Assembly (NCBI GenBank): GCA_036557785.1
Contig: DATBGZ010000046.1
Coordinates: 1 to 37,813, forward strand
Length of the DNA stretch: 37,813 nucleotides
From: DATBGZ01 sp036557785
Lineage (GTDB): Bacteria > Actinomycetota > Actinomycetes > Mycobacteriales > Micromonosporaceae
Reading direction: 5' to 3'
Part shown: one piece after another, positions 8,301 to 15,272 of the stretch
Position numbering within the stretch: position 1 is the stretch's first letter
How the letters are laid out: each line of letters opens with the position of its first letter
Translations under genes and position numbers: made by a program
The notes under the pieces: generated by a model
The model's database searches: none
Told to the model about the DNA's origin: nothing
The model's input: the letters and a program-made list of their open reading frames with translations, nothing else

Positions 8301-9974
8301 TTGATCGGCACTGGAACGGTGCTGGCCGGGCGGTACCGGCTCGATCAACGCATCGCCAGTGGCGGCATGGGAGAGGTGTGGCAGGGCTTCGACCGGGTGC
8401 TGGGGCGTACGGTCGCGGTCAAGCTGCTGCGGGAGCCGTCGGACGAGCCCGACTTCGCCGACCGGTTCCGTGCCGAGGCGCGGACCATGGCCACGATCAG
8501 CCACCCGGGCGTCGTGGAGGTGTACGACTTCGGCGATGACCCAGCGGCCGGGATGTACCTGGTCATGAAGTACATCGATGGCGAGTCGCTCGCGAACGCG
8601 CTCGCCCGCGACGGGCGCCTCAGCGTCCAGGCCACGATGCGGCTGGTCGCGGAGACCGCCGAGGCACTGCAGGCCGCCCACGACAAGGGAGTGACCCACC
8701 GCGACGTCAAGCCCGGCAACCTGTTGCTGCGCCCCGATGGCAGCGTCGTGCTCACCGACTTCGGCATAGCCCGCTCGGCCGGGGCGACCCGGCAGACCTC
8801 GGCCGGATCGCTGCTCGGCACCGCTGGGTACATCGCGCCGGAGCGGGCGAACGGTCAGCCGGCGACGGCCCGGTCGGATATCTACTCGCTGGGCATCGTG
8901 GCCTACCGGTGCCTCGCCGGACGGCTCCCGTTCGTCGGCGACAGCCTGGTGGAACTCGCCCTGCGACATGCTCACGACGAGCCGCCGCCGCTGCCCGCCG
9001 ACGTGCCGCGCGGCGTTCGCGCCGTAGTGCACCGGGCGATGGCGAAGGACCCGGGCGAGCGTTGGCCGTCGGGTTCGGTTCTCGCTGCCGCGGCCCGGCG
9101 TGCCGCGGCGCTGGCCCCGCCGGGACGTCCCGTCGCACCGACACGGCGACAGGCTGCGGCGCCGGTCGAGGCCGGGCCCGGCTCGGGCCGGCGGGCGGGT
9201 CGGGGACTGCTCGTCACGGGTGCCGCCGTCGTGCTCGTCGCGATCGTGGCGACGATCGCGGTCATCGGGCACCGGGGCGGCACGAGCACCCAGCCTCCGT
9301 TGTCCATCCCGTCCAGTCCCGACGCGATCGCCGGCCTAGGCAGCGCGACCGCGGGCCCTGCGGCGACGACTGCGCCGGCGGGCCCACACGTCACGGGAAC
9401 GCGAGCGGTGGCCGCGGCCACGCCACTGGGCGCACCGGCAAACCTCACCGCGACACCGGTCGGCCCGAACACCATCCGTCTGCAGTGGACGGATCTGTCC
9501 ACAGAGGAGGACGGGTTCGCCGTCATCGACGGCATCACGGAGAAGGATGTCGGCCGCAACGCGACCAACTACAACTGGTCCGGCCTGCTGCCCGACGCCC
9601 GGTCGTGCTTCAAGGTGCGCGCGTACAACTCGTCCGGTGTCTCCGCCTACGAGCCACCCGCGCAGGCGGACTGGGTCTGCGTGAACACCCTTCTGGGGGT
9701 GGGACCGCCTGCGCCATCCGACCTGACGGCGAAGTTCGTGAGCACCAGCACGATCCATCTGGAGTGGACGGACAACTCCGCCGACGAGATTGGGTTCACC
9801 ATCATCGACGGCCAATCGTCACGGAACGTGCCGCCGAACACCCATGCGTACGACTGGGACCTGCTGGCGCCCAACACGTACGAGTGCTTCAAGATCCGCT
9901 CGTACCGGATGTCCGGCGTCTCGGCCTACTTCCCGAGTGCGGAGCAGGACTGGGTCTGCACGCAACTGGGGTAA
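8301..9974 (+). CDS. Receptor-like Ser/Thr protein kinase with two FnIII repeats
   Basis: A 557-residue PknB-type (Hanks) kinase. The cytosolic kinase domain (about 10-270) has the Gly loop 'IASGGMGEVW', Lys41, the catalytic HRD at 133-135 with Asn140, DFG at 153-155 and 'GTAGYIAPE'. A Pro/Arg-rich juxtamembrane region leads to a single helix at about 303-323. Outside are a Ser/Thr/Pro/Ala stalk and two fibronectin type III repeats (about 378-463 and 471-557). The repeats align along their length, with 'LxWTDxS' and 'SGVSAY' motifs and one Cys pair each (436/460 and 529/553, both 24 apart). The TTG at 8301 follows GGGAGGGG at 8288-8295. Upstream in-frame sequence has no protein character. It stands before the sigma/anti-sigma pair, so it may feed that pathway, but this is inferred. 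Confidence 0.93.
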   Translation: MIGTGTVLAGRYRLDQRIASGGMGEVWQGFDRVLGRTVAVKLLREPSDEPDFADRFRAEARTMATISHPGVVEVYDFGDDPAAGMYLVMKYIDGESLANALARDGRLSVQATMRLVAETAEALQAAHDKGVTHRDVKPGNLLLRPDGSVVLTDFGIARSAGATRQTSAGSLLGTAGYIAPERANGQPATARSDIYSLGIVAYRCLAGRLPFVGDSLVELALRHAHDEPPPLPADVPRGVRAVVHRAMAKDPGERWPSGSVLAAAARRAAALAPPGRPVAPTRRQAAAPVEAGPGSGRRAGRGLLVTGAAVVLVAIVATIAVIGHRGGTSTQPPLSIPSSPDAIAGLGSATAGPAATTAPAGPHVTGTRAVAAATPLGAPANLTATPVGPNTIRLQWTDLSTEEDGFAVIDGITEKDVGRNATNYNWSGLLPDARSCFKVRAYNSSGVSAYEPPAQADWVCVNTLLGVGPPAPSDLTAKFVSTSTIHLEWTDNSADEIGFTIIDGQSSRNVPPNTHAYDWDLLAPNTYECFKIRSYRMSGVSAYFPSAEQDWVCTQLG

Positions 9975-10032
9975 AGCGGCGCGGTGACCCGCACCACGCG
10001 GAGGGCACATCGGGCGAGTGAGCCCGGCCACA

Positions 10033-10063
10033 GATGAATCCACGGCGCGTTCGCAGCCGTACA
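10033..10063 (+). promoter_or_regulatory. Candidate ECF-type promoter of the sigma gene
   Basis: GATGAATCCAC (10033-10043) is followed 14 bases later by CGTACA (10058-10063). The same GATGAATCCAC followed by CGTA occurs before the lipoprotein gene. With the -10-like element ending seven bases before the GTG at 10071, a leaderless transcript starting at or near that codon is plausible. Confidence 0.55.
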
Positions 10064-10070
10064 CCTTGGT

Positions 10071-10631
10071 GTGGGAGCCACCGACGACAGCCTGGTGGCG
10101 GGCATGGCTGCCGGCGACGCGCAGGCCGCGACGGAGTTCGTCCGGCGCTACCAGGCCCGCGTCTTCGGGCTGGTCATGAGGGTCGTCGGCGTGCCGGCCG
10201 TGGCCGAGGAGGTGGCGCAGGAGGCGTTCGTCCGCGCCTGGCGGTTCGCGGGCGCGTACGACCCGCGGCGGGGTGGCGTGGCGAGCTGGCTGTTGGCGAT
10301 CGCCCGCAACGCCGCGATCGACGCCGTGCGGCTGGTGCGGGACCAGCCTTACGACCCGACGGTACTGCTCACCATGCTGGCGCGAACCGACGCCGGACCG
10401 ACCAGCGCGGATCCCGAGCGGGTGGCCGACGTCGAACGCCTGCGGGACGCGTTGGCACATCTTCCGGCGGAGCAGGTCGTGGCGGTCACACTGGCCGCCG
10501 TCTATGGGCTCTCGGCTCGGGAGATCGCCGAGCGGGAGGGCATCCCCTTGGGTACCGCGAAGACGCGGATCCGGCTCGGACTTCACCGGCTGCGCGACCT
10601 GCTTGAGGTGAGTGATGAGCGAGGCGGCTGA
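10071..10631 (+). CDS. ECF sigma factor (sigma-70 family)
   Basis: A 186-residue ECF sigma factor. Region 2 (about residues 15-90) has 'EFVRRYQARVFGLVMRVVG' and 'QEAFVRAWRFAGAYDPRRGG', followed by 'WLLAIARNAAIDAVR'. Region 4 (about 125-180) is a helix-turn-helix with 'LPAEQVVAVTLAAVYGLSAR', 'EIAEREGIPLGTAKTR' and 'IRLGLHRLRDLL'. No extra C-terminal domain is present. The GTG at 10071 is placed just after the candidate promoter. The stop overlaps the start of the anti-sigma gene by 17 bases, as usual in sigma/anti-sigma pairs. Its organisation (coupled zinc anti-sigma, then a secreted target) resembles the SigK/RskA or SigL/RslA layout, but I do not assign a specific group. Confidence 0.92.
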   Translation: MGATDDSLVAGMAAGDAQAATEFVRRYQARVFGLVMRVVGVPAVAEEVAQEAFVRAWRFAGAYDPRRGGVASWLLAIARNAAIDAVRLVRDQPYDPTVLLTMLARTDAGPTSADPERVADVERLRDALAHLPAEQVVAVTLAAVYGLSAREIAEREGIPLGTAKTRIRLGLHRLRDLLEVSDERGG

Positions 10632-11325
10632 CTGCGAGCGTGCGCGTGCCCTGCTGGCCGAGGTGGCCACCGGCGCGCTCACCGGCCAGGAGCGTGCGAC
10701 CGTGCTGCGGCACGTCGCCGGATGCGCGACGTGCCAGCGCGAGTTGGCCGAGCTGTCCCGCGTCGCGGACGGGTTGCTGCTGCTGATCCCGGAGCTGCCG
10801 CCGCCGCCCGGGTTCGAGGCTGCCGTGGCGCACCGCATCCGGGGCATCGGCGAACGCCGCCGGGCGAGGGCGCGGCGCAGCATGCGGTGGCGGCGGCCCG
10901 TGCTCCGGTTCGCCACGCTCGGCCTGGCGCTCCTGCTCGCCGTCTCCGGCGGTGTCGCCGTCACGCTCTGGCAGACCGCGCCGCAACGCCGGCTCGCTGA
11001 GCAGTACCAGGACGTCCTGAGTGTCGCGAGTGGACGGTACTTTACCGCTGCCGCGGTCACCAGCGAGAGCGGACAGGTGGTCGGGCACATCGTCTTCTAC
11101 CAGGGCACGCCATCGTGGATGGTGGTGGCGCTCACCGATGCGCCGCAGCCGGGCGACTACACGATGACGATCGTCACCGACAACGGGTACCGCTACGCCG
11201 CCGGCGTCTGCCACGTGGTGGATCGCAGCGCGACCGTGGGGTACGGGTTGCCGATCGACGTCGCCAGCATCGCCGCCATCGAGCTGACCCAGCCCGATGT
11301 GCGACTCATCGCATACCCGGGATGA
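10615..11325 (+). CDS. Zinc-binding anti-sigma factor, single-pass membrane protein
   Basis: A 236-residue protein. The N-terminal ZAS domain has the His33-x3-Cys37-x2-Cys40 motif ('HVAGCATC') with an upstream Cys7, which binds zinc and clamps the cognate sigma factor. A basic stretch (about 80-95) leads to one helix at about 97-118. The remaining 115 residues are extracytoplasmic and carry no recognised catalytic motif. The start is ATG 10615, one codon after a GTG at 10612. Overlap with the sigma gene means coupled translation. Signal sensing is expected outside the membrane, followed by release of the sigma factor by regulated proteolysis or redox change at the zinc site. Which of these applies cannot be seen here. 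Confidence 0.9.
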   Translation: MSEAADCERARALLAEVATGALTGQERATVLRHVAGCATCQRELAELSRVADGLLLLIPELPPPPGFEAAVAHRIRGIGERRRARARRSMRWRRPVLRFATLGLALLLAVSGGVAVTLWQTAPQRRLAEQYQDVLSVASGRYFTAAAVTSESGQVVGHIVFYQGTPSWMVVALTDAPQPGDYTMTIVTDNGYRYAAGVCHVVDRSATVGYGLPIDVASIAAIELTQPDVRLIAYPG

Positions 11326-11350
11326 ATCCACTCGACCCGTGCCACACGTA
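11321..11350 (+). promoter_or_regulatory. Candidate ECF-type promoter of the lipoprotein gene
   Basis: GATGAATCCAC at 11321-11331 overlaps the anti-sigma stop codon. CGTA follows at 11347-11350. The pair matches the element before the sigma gene, with a one-base-longer spacer. A start site near 11357 would leave a short leader containing the GACAGGAGG ribosome site. Confidence 0.5.
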
Positions 11351-11377
11351 GTACGGGGTAATGGACAGGAGGATGTC

Positions 11378-11911
11378 ATGCGTAGATACACGACCGTGTT
11401 GGGTGGGGTTGCCGTACTGACCGGGTTGGTGCTGGCCGGCTGCGCCAGCACCAGCGCGACACCGGGGAGCGGTACGGGACCGACCGGCGGCACGTCCGGT
11501 ACCACGGTCTCGACGATGACCTTGCCCGGCATCGGCGCGAGCCTGGTGGACGCGTCCGGTCACGCGCTCTACTTCGCCGACGCGGAGGTCGGTGGACAGA
11601 TCAAGTGCGTCGACCCGTGCTCGTCGTTCTGGATTCCCCTCACCGTGGCCGATGGCAGCACGCCGACCAAGGACGCCACGCTCACCGGCACCCTGACGCT
11701 CGTCACCCGGCCGGACGGCGGCCATCAGGTGATGTACGACAACAAGCCGCTCTACACGTTCGTCCAGGACAACGCACCGGGCCAGGCAACCGGCGACGGC
11801 TTCACCGACAACTTCAACGGGACAGCCTTCGTCTGGCACGCGGCAACCGTGTCCGGCGCGGTCGCGAGCCCAGCGTCCTCGGCCTCGACTGGCGACGGGT
11901 ACGGGTACTGA
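11378..11911 (+). CDS. COG4315-type secreted lipoprotein (Yx(F/W/Y)xxD repeats)
   Basis: A 177-residue protein. It has a type II signal peptide with lipobox Leu-Ala-Gly-Cys22, then a Gly/Ser/Thr-rich linker of about 25 residues. The mature part has two repeats of the predicted lipoprotein family with Yx(F/W/Y)xxD motifs. The second is canonical ('PLYTFVQDNAPGQATGDG') and the first is 'HALYFADAEVGG'. The conserved Cys pair 'KCVDPCSSFWIPL' between them is typical of this family. The function is unknown, though members are exported and often lie beside ECF sigma genes. GACAGGAGG gives a strong start at 11378. It is probably transcribed from its own ECF-type promoter and could be a regulon target. 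An anti-parallel gene follows 34 bases later. Confidence 0.9.
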   Translation: MRRYTTVLGGVAVLTGLVLAGCASTSATPGSGTGPTGGTSGTTVSTMTLPGIGASLVDASGHALYFADAEVGGQIKCVDPCSSFWIPLTVADGSTPTKDATLTGTLTLVTRPDGGHQVMYDNKPLYTFVQDNAPGQATGDGFTDNFNGTAFVWHAATVSGAVASPASSASTGDGYGY

Positions 11912-11945
11912 TCGCGCACCGCGGCCGTCGACGTCCACAGTGGAG

Positions 11946-12692
11946 TTAGCTGACCACCAGGGCGCCGAGCAGTGCCAGCGATGCGATGACCTCGACGATG
12001 CCGAGGGTCCCGGGCTTGAACGCTCTGGCCGCGAGGCCGGGTCGCAGCTTGCGCCCCGCCATCGCCCACGCCCGCACGGCGAGCAGGCCGAACACGATAG
12101 CCAGAGCGAGGCCGAACCAGACCGAGGCGACAAAGGCGGCGAGATGGTAGGCGAGCGAGGCCCACCGGTAGCGGGGGTTGCCGCGTTCCCGGATGAGGGC
12201 CTTCACGTGCAACACGACGCCGACGAAGTACGCGGTCAGGGCGGCGAAGGCGACCGCGACCGTGTCCAGCGGCACGGCGGCAACGGTGGCGCAGACGAAG
12301 ACCATAAGGCAGCTCTGCACCACCGAGGCGAGGTCGTTGACCAGGGCCCGGTCCTCGCGACGTGCGGCATAGCCAACGTTGACCGCGAGGAGCAGGCCGT
12401 ACGCCGGGGCGTACCAGAGCACGGGCGGCCGCAGGGCAAGGACCAGGGCACCGAGCAGCACGGTCGGGGTGCCGTAGAGCCAGAGTTGGGCGCGGACCTT
12501 GCCGGGTCGGCGCGTCTTCACGGAGAGCAGCGCGTAGTAGCTGGCCAGGTAGCCGGTGAGCCAGGCCAGCAGCAGCGGTACGTCGAGCCAGCGGAAGCCC
12601 GCGATGATGGTCCCGGCGAGCCACGGCAGCAGGAGCATCGCCCACGCGCCGTGCTGTGGCGGCAGGAACTTCCGTACGGCCTTCGTCGTCAT
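11946..12692 (-). CDS. YwiC-like polytopic membrane protein
   Basis: A 248-residue hydrophobic protein starting 'MTTKAVRKFLPPQHGAWAML'. The PxQHGAWAM motif and the alternating hydrophobic stretches (seven to eight helices) are the YwiC-like family pattern. In Bacillus, ywiC lies near the nar genes, and the same association is seen here with nitrate reductase. Its biochemical role is not established. The start overlaps the upstream gene's stop (ATGA in minus direction), so it is coupled to the membrane protein at 12689-13909. Confidence 0.9.
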   Translation of the reverse strand: MTTKAVRKFLPPQHGAWAMLLLPWLAGTIIAGFRWLDVPLLLAWLTGYLASYYALLSVKTRRPGKVRAQLWLYGTPTVLLGALVLALRPPVLWYAPAYGLLLAVNVGYAARREDRALVNDLASVVQSCLMVFVCATVAAVPLDTVAVAFAALTAYFVGVVLHVKALIRERGNPRYRWASLAYHLAAFVASVWFGLALAIVFGLLAVRAWAMAGRKLRPGLAARAFKPGTLGIVEVIASLALLGALVVS

Positions 12693-13909
12693 GACTGTGT
12701 ACCACCGCGCAGCCGTCGGCCGGCCCAGGCGCTGCGCCAGATGAGCCGGACGGCGGGGATCAGGAACTGCACGAGCGCCAGCAGGACGAGCACCGATGTG
12801 ATGACGCGTACGTAGGCGTCTACCGGCAGCACGAACACGACCAGCGCGAGGTTGGCCATCACCACCCGCTGCGGGCCGCGGCGATCCAGCGCCGCGTCGG
12901 CCGCGCGGACCTGCGCCGGCCCACCGCCGAGCCCGACCGGCAACAGGTACGACAGAGCACCGATCAGGGTCTGCGCCACGAACCCGACCAGCAGCGGCAC
13001 GAGCACCGTGTCGAACCGGTCGGCCGCGGCCTCCGGGCTGCCGGCCGTGGCCAGGACGCCGCCGTCGATGCCGAGGGCCACCAGCAGCCAGAGCGCGGCG
13101 GCCGCCATCGACCAGGCCGCGAACGAGGTGGGCGGCTTGCGCCAGGCGGCCCGTACGGCCGGACCGAGCACGACCAGCACGGCGATGGCCAGCAGTGTCA
13201 GGCCGCCGACGGCGGCCAGGGGTGACCACACGATGACCGCGACCGAGAGCACGGCCAGACCGGCGACGGCCACGGGCAGGCCGGCGCGGGTGGCGTCGAT
13301 CGCGCCCTCGACAACGCGGGTGCGCAGCACCGTGGGCCACAACGTGAGCAGTGTTCCCAGCACGGTCAGCGTCACCCAGCCGAGCAGGTTGACGTGGGCG
13401 TGGAACAGCAACAGTCGCGGTCGCACGGCGGTGTCGGCGACCAGCATCCAGGCACCGACCGGGATCCCGGTCAACAGCGCGACAGTCGCGGCGACGTAGT
13501 AATGGACGGTTCCGGCGTACGGGGCGGGCAGGGCGGCGCGCAACCGTACCCGCAGCGAGTGCAGGTGGGCGCAGATCGCGGCGAAGACCACCACGGCACC
13601 GGCGACACCGACCCAGGCGAGGCCCCCGGAACCGCCGGCGAGCACGGCGACGATCCCGATGTTGAGCGCGGCCAACCGTAGCGCCTCGCCCCGGCGGCTG
13701 GCGGGGGCCGGTGCCCGGAGGACGGCGAGCGCGAAGTGCGTGCTCCAGATGAGGATGGCGTTGGTAACCGCGCCGAGCAGCAGCACGTGGACGCCGAGCC
13801 ACCACCAGTGCGCCAGCAGCGGATGGGCGAAGCCGATAGCCACGATCCCGCCCAGGTAGGTCAGCGGCAGCCAACCGACGCGACGATGCCACCCGCCCCG
13901 TCCGGTCAT
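12689..13909 (-). CDS. Polytopic membrane protein with HAH motif (nitrogen-oxide related?)
   Basis: A 406-residue protein with about ten to twelve predicted helices. The recognisable region is 'LLLFHAHVNLLGWVTLTVLG', where a His-x-His lies inside a helix. This resembles the membrane part found in some nitrite/nitric-oxide related proteins (NnrS-like, or the helices fused to copper nitrite reductase). Other His residues on helices are 'FAHPLLAHWWWLGVH' and 'VHYYVAATVAL'. Such His could bind haem or copper, but this is inference. The product is often annotated loosely, so I give no gene name. The stop couples to YwiC, and the gene lies 34 bases downstream of the regulator in the same direction. 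The context is nitrate respiration. Confidence 0.75.
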   Translation of the reverse strand: MTGRGGWHRRVGWLPLTYLGGIVAIGFAHPLLAHWWWLGVHVLLLGAVTNAILIWSTHFALAVLRAPAPASRRGEALRLAALNIGIVAVLAGGSGGLAWVGVAGAVVVFAAICAHLHSLRVRLRAALPAPYAGTVHYYVAATVALLTGIPVGAWMLVADTAVRPRLLLFHAHVNLLGWVTLTVLGTLLTLWPTVLRTRVVEGAIDATRAGLPVAVAGLAVLSVAVIVWSPLAAVGGLTLLAIAVLVVLGPAVRAAWRKPPTSFAAWSMAAAALWLLVALGIDGGVLATAGSPEAAADRFDTVLVPLLVGFVAQTLIGALSYLLPVGLGGGPAQVRAADAALDRRGPQRVVMANLALVVFVLPVDAYVRVITSVLVLLALVQFLIPAVRLIWRSAWAGRRLRGGTQS

Positions 13910-13943
13910 CGCGGCGCTCCGACGGCGCGCCGTGCGACGCCGG

Positions 13944-14642
13944 TCACCGGGTGCTCCGGCGGGTTCGCGACAGGTGCAACCGAACCACGCAGGCATTCGG
14001 CGCGGCGAATGGTTCGAGCACCGCCCGCGCGCGCGGTGCGCCGGAGGCCTGCATGAGTCCCCGTACCATGCCGGTATGCAGCGCGCACATCGTGTCCGGC
14101 TGCGGGCCCACGAGGTCGAGGAAGGGGCAGGTACGCAGGTGGATCTCGTGGTCGGCGCTCTCGGCTGGAGGGTGCTGGCGCTGCGGGTTGAAACCCAAGT
14201 CCCGCAGCGCCTCCATGGCGGCATCGATAGGATCCCCTGCCCGCATCGACCCGGCGAGGCGGCGGCCCCACGCCTGGCCGGCCTGCTCGGCGGCGCGGGT
14301 CCCACCCTCGGCGGCCAGGTGCTCCAGCAGCGCGGCCGCGAGCGTCCGATATGGACCGGGCGCCGGCTCAAGGACCGCGGCCCGGTAGCGCCAGGCGGGC
14401 CGGCCCGGCCGGCCCTGGCTCGCGCGGGCCTTCACCAGCAGGCCCGCGTCGACGAGCTGCTCGAGGTGGGCACGCACGGTGGACGGGTGCAGGCCGACGT
14501 GGTCGACCACGTCCGCCGCGGTCAGACCAGAGTCGGAAGACCTGACCAGACGCAGGATCGCTGCGCGACTCTCGGTGCCGAGCGCCCGGTGCTGCGGTGT
14601 CTCGTTCGTCTCACCGGTCGGCCCTATCCTCCGGGTTTTCAC
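13944..14642 (-). CDS. COG2345-type HTH regulator with C-terminal Cys cluster
   Basis: A 232-residue DNA-binding protein. The HTH (about 38-62) has 'LTAADVVDHVGLHPSTVRAH', and a wing with a 'QGRPGRPAWRYR' hairpin follows. The C-terminal half holds Cys172, Cys186, His189 and Cys218 ('RTCPFLDL', 'DTMCALHTGM', 'PNACVVRL'). This layout resembles SufR-like regulators of COG2345, where the Cys residues bind an Fe-S cluster, but the spacing differs and a cluster is not proven. The GTG at 14642 is chosen because an upstream extension to 14675 would cover the palindrome. A TATAAC-like -10 sits ten bases before it, so the message may be leaderless. It diverges from the hemerythrin-nar operon and is the obvious candidate regulator. 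Confidence 0.8.
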   Translation of the reverse strand: MKTRRIGPTGETNETPQHRALGTESRAAILRLVRSSDSGLTAADVVDHVGLHPSTVRAHLEQLVDAGLLVKARASQGRPGRPAWRYRAAVLEPAPGPYRTLAAALLEHLAAEGGTRAAEQAGQAWGRRLAGSMRAGDPIDAAMEALRDLGFNPQRQHPPAESADHEIHLRTCPFLDLVGPQPDTMCALHTGMVRGLMQASGAPRARAVLEPFAAPNACVVRLHLSRTRRSTR

Positions 14643-14651
14643 GAGGACTAA

Positions 14652-14661
14652 CGTTATAACG
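14652..14661. promoter_or_regulatory. CGTTATAACG palindrome between the divergent regulator and hemerythrin-nar operon
   Basis: A perfect 10-base A/T-rich palindrome in otherwise G/C-rich DNA, flanked by A on both sides of the pattern ACGTTATAACG. It contains a TATAAC on each strand, so it overlaps potential -10 elements in both directions. It lies in a 51-base intergenic gap. A repressor there would control both transcripts. Confidence 0.55.
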
Positions 14662-14693
14662 CGGAACGACAGCAAAACCAGGGGGAGGGCGCC

Positions 14694-15260
14694 ATGTCAC
14701 AGACCGACAGCGACCACGCAGCCGCCGACGCGGTGGTGGCCCACCACAGCGAGCTCGCCGCCGCACTGACCCGACACGTGGCTTCGGTGCGGGCCGCGGC
14801 CCGGGCCGGATCCGATGCCCGGTGGCGGGAGCCCCGGCAGAGGCTGGTGACCTGGCTGCGGACGGAACTGCTGCCGCACGCGGCCGCCGAAGAGACCGCG
14901 ATGTACCGACCGGCGATGGCGCAGGACCGGGGCCGCTTGCTGGTGGAGGGGATGCTCGCCGAGCACAGGGCGATCGGCCGCCTGGTCGCGGAGCTCGAAA
15001 CGGCCGGGACCGCGGTGGATGCCGCAGGGGCCGCGCGTGCGCTCGCCGCGCTCGTCGAGGTGCACCTGGACAAGGAGAACTCCCTGGTCCTGCCACTGCT
15101 GCTCGCAACCGACGGCGTCAGCCTGGCCGGGATCCTCGGCGGCATGCACGAGCTGCTCGGCTCATCCGAGCAGGCGGCGCACGGCGGGTGCGGATGCGGC
15201 TGCGACCACGCCGAGGCTGCGGACCTGCCGGCGCCGCTGCTCACTCTGGACGCTGGGTAA
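14694..15260 (+). CDS. Hemerythrin-like HHE-domain protein with Cys-rich tail
   Basis: A 188-residue protein. A four-helix HHE bundle has candidate iron ligands His17 or His18, His28, His62, Glu66, His91, His124 and Glu128 ('LLPHAAAEETAM', 'LAEHRAIG', 'VEVHLDKENS'). Such non-haem di-iron domains bind oxygen or nitric oxide. The C-terminus carries 'HGGCGCGCDH' (Cys166, Cys168, Cys170), an unusual metal-binding tail. GGGGGAGGG precedes the ATG at 14694. The narG start follows 12 bases after the stop, so the gene is the head of the nar operon. A role as oxygen/NO scavenger, sensor or iron-sulfur repair factor (RIC/YtfE-like) is inferred from context. Confidence 0.9.
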   Translation: MSQTDSDHAAADAVVAHHSELAAALTRHVASVRAAARAGSDARWREPRQRLVTWLRTELLPHAAAEETAMYRPAMAQDRGRLLVEGMLAEHRAIGRLVAELETAGTAVDAAGAARALAALVEVHLDKENSLVLPLLLATDGVSLAGILGGMHELLGSSEQAAHGGCGCGCDHAEAADLPAPLLTLDAG

Positions 15261-15272
15261 GGGAAGCGGGCG

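Noticed and set aside
11934..11944. TCCACAGTGGA palindrome between two convergent genes; related CCACAGTGG-type strings elsewhere (e.g. near 1110)
   Set aside because: Several near-copies occur inside coding sequence without consistent placement. I could not show it is more frequent than chance, so no operator or origin role is claimed.
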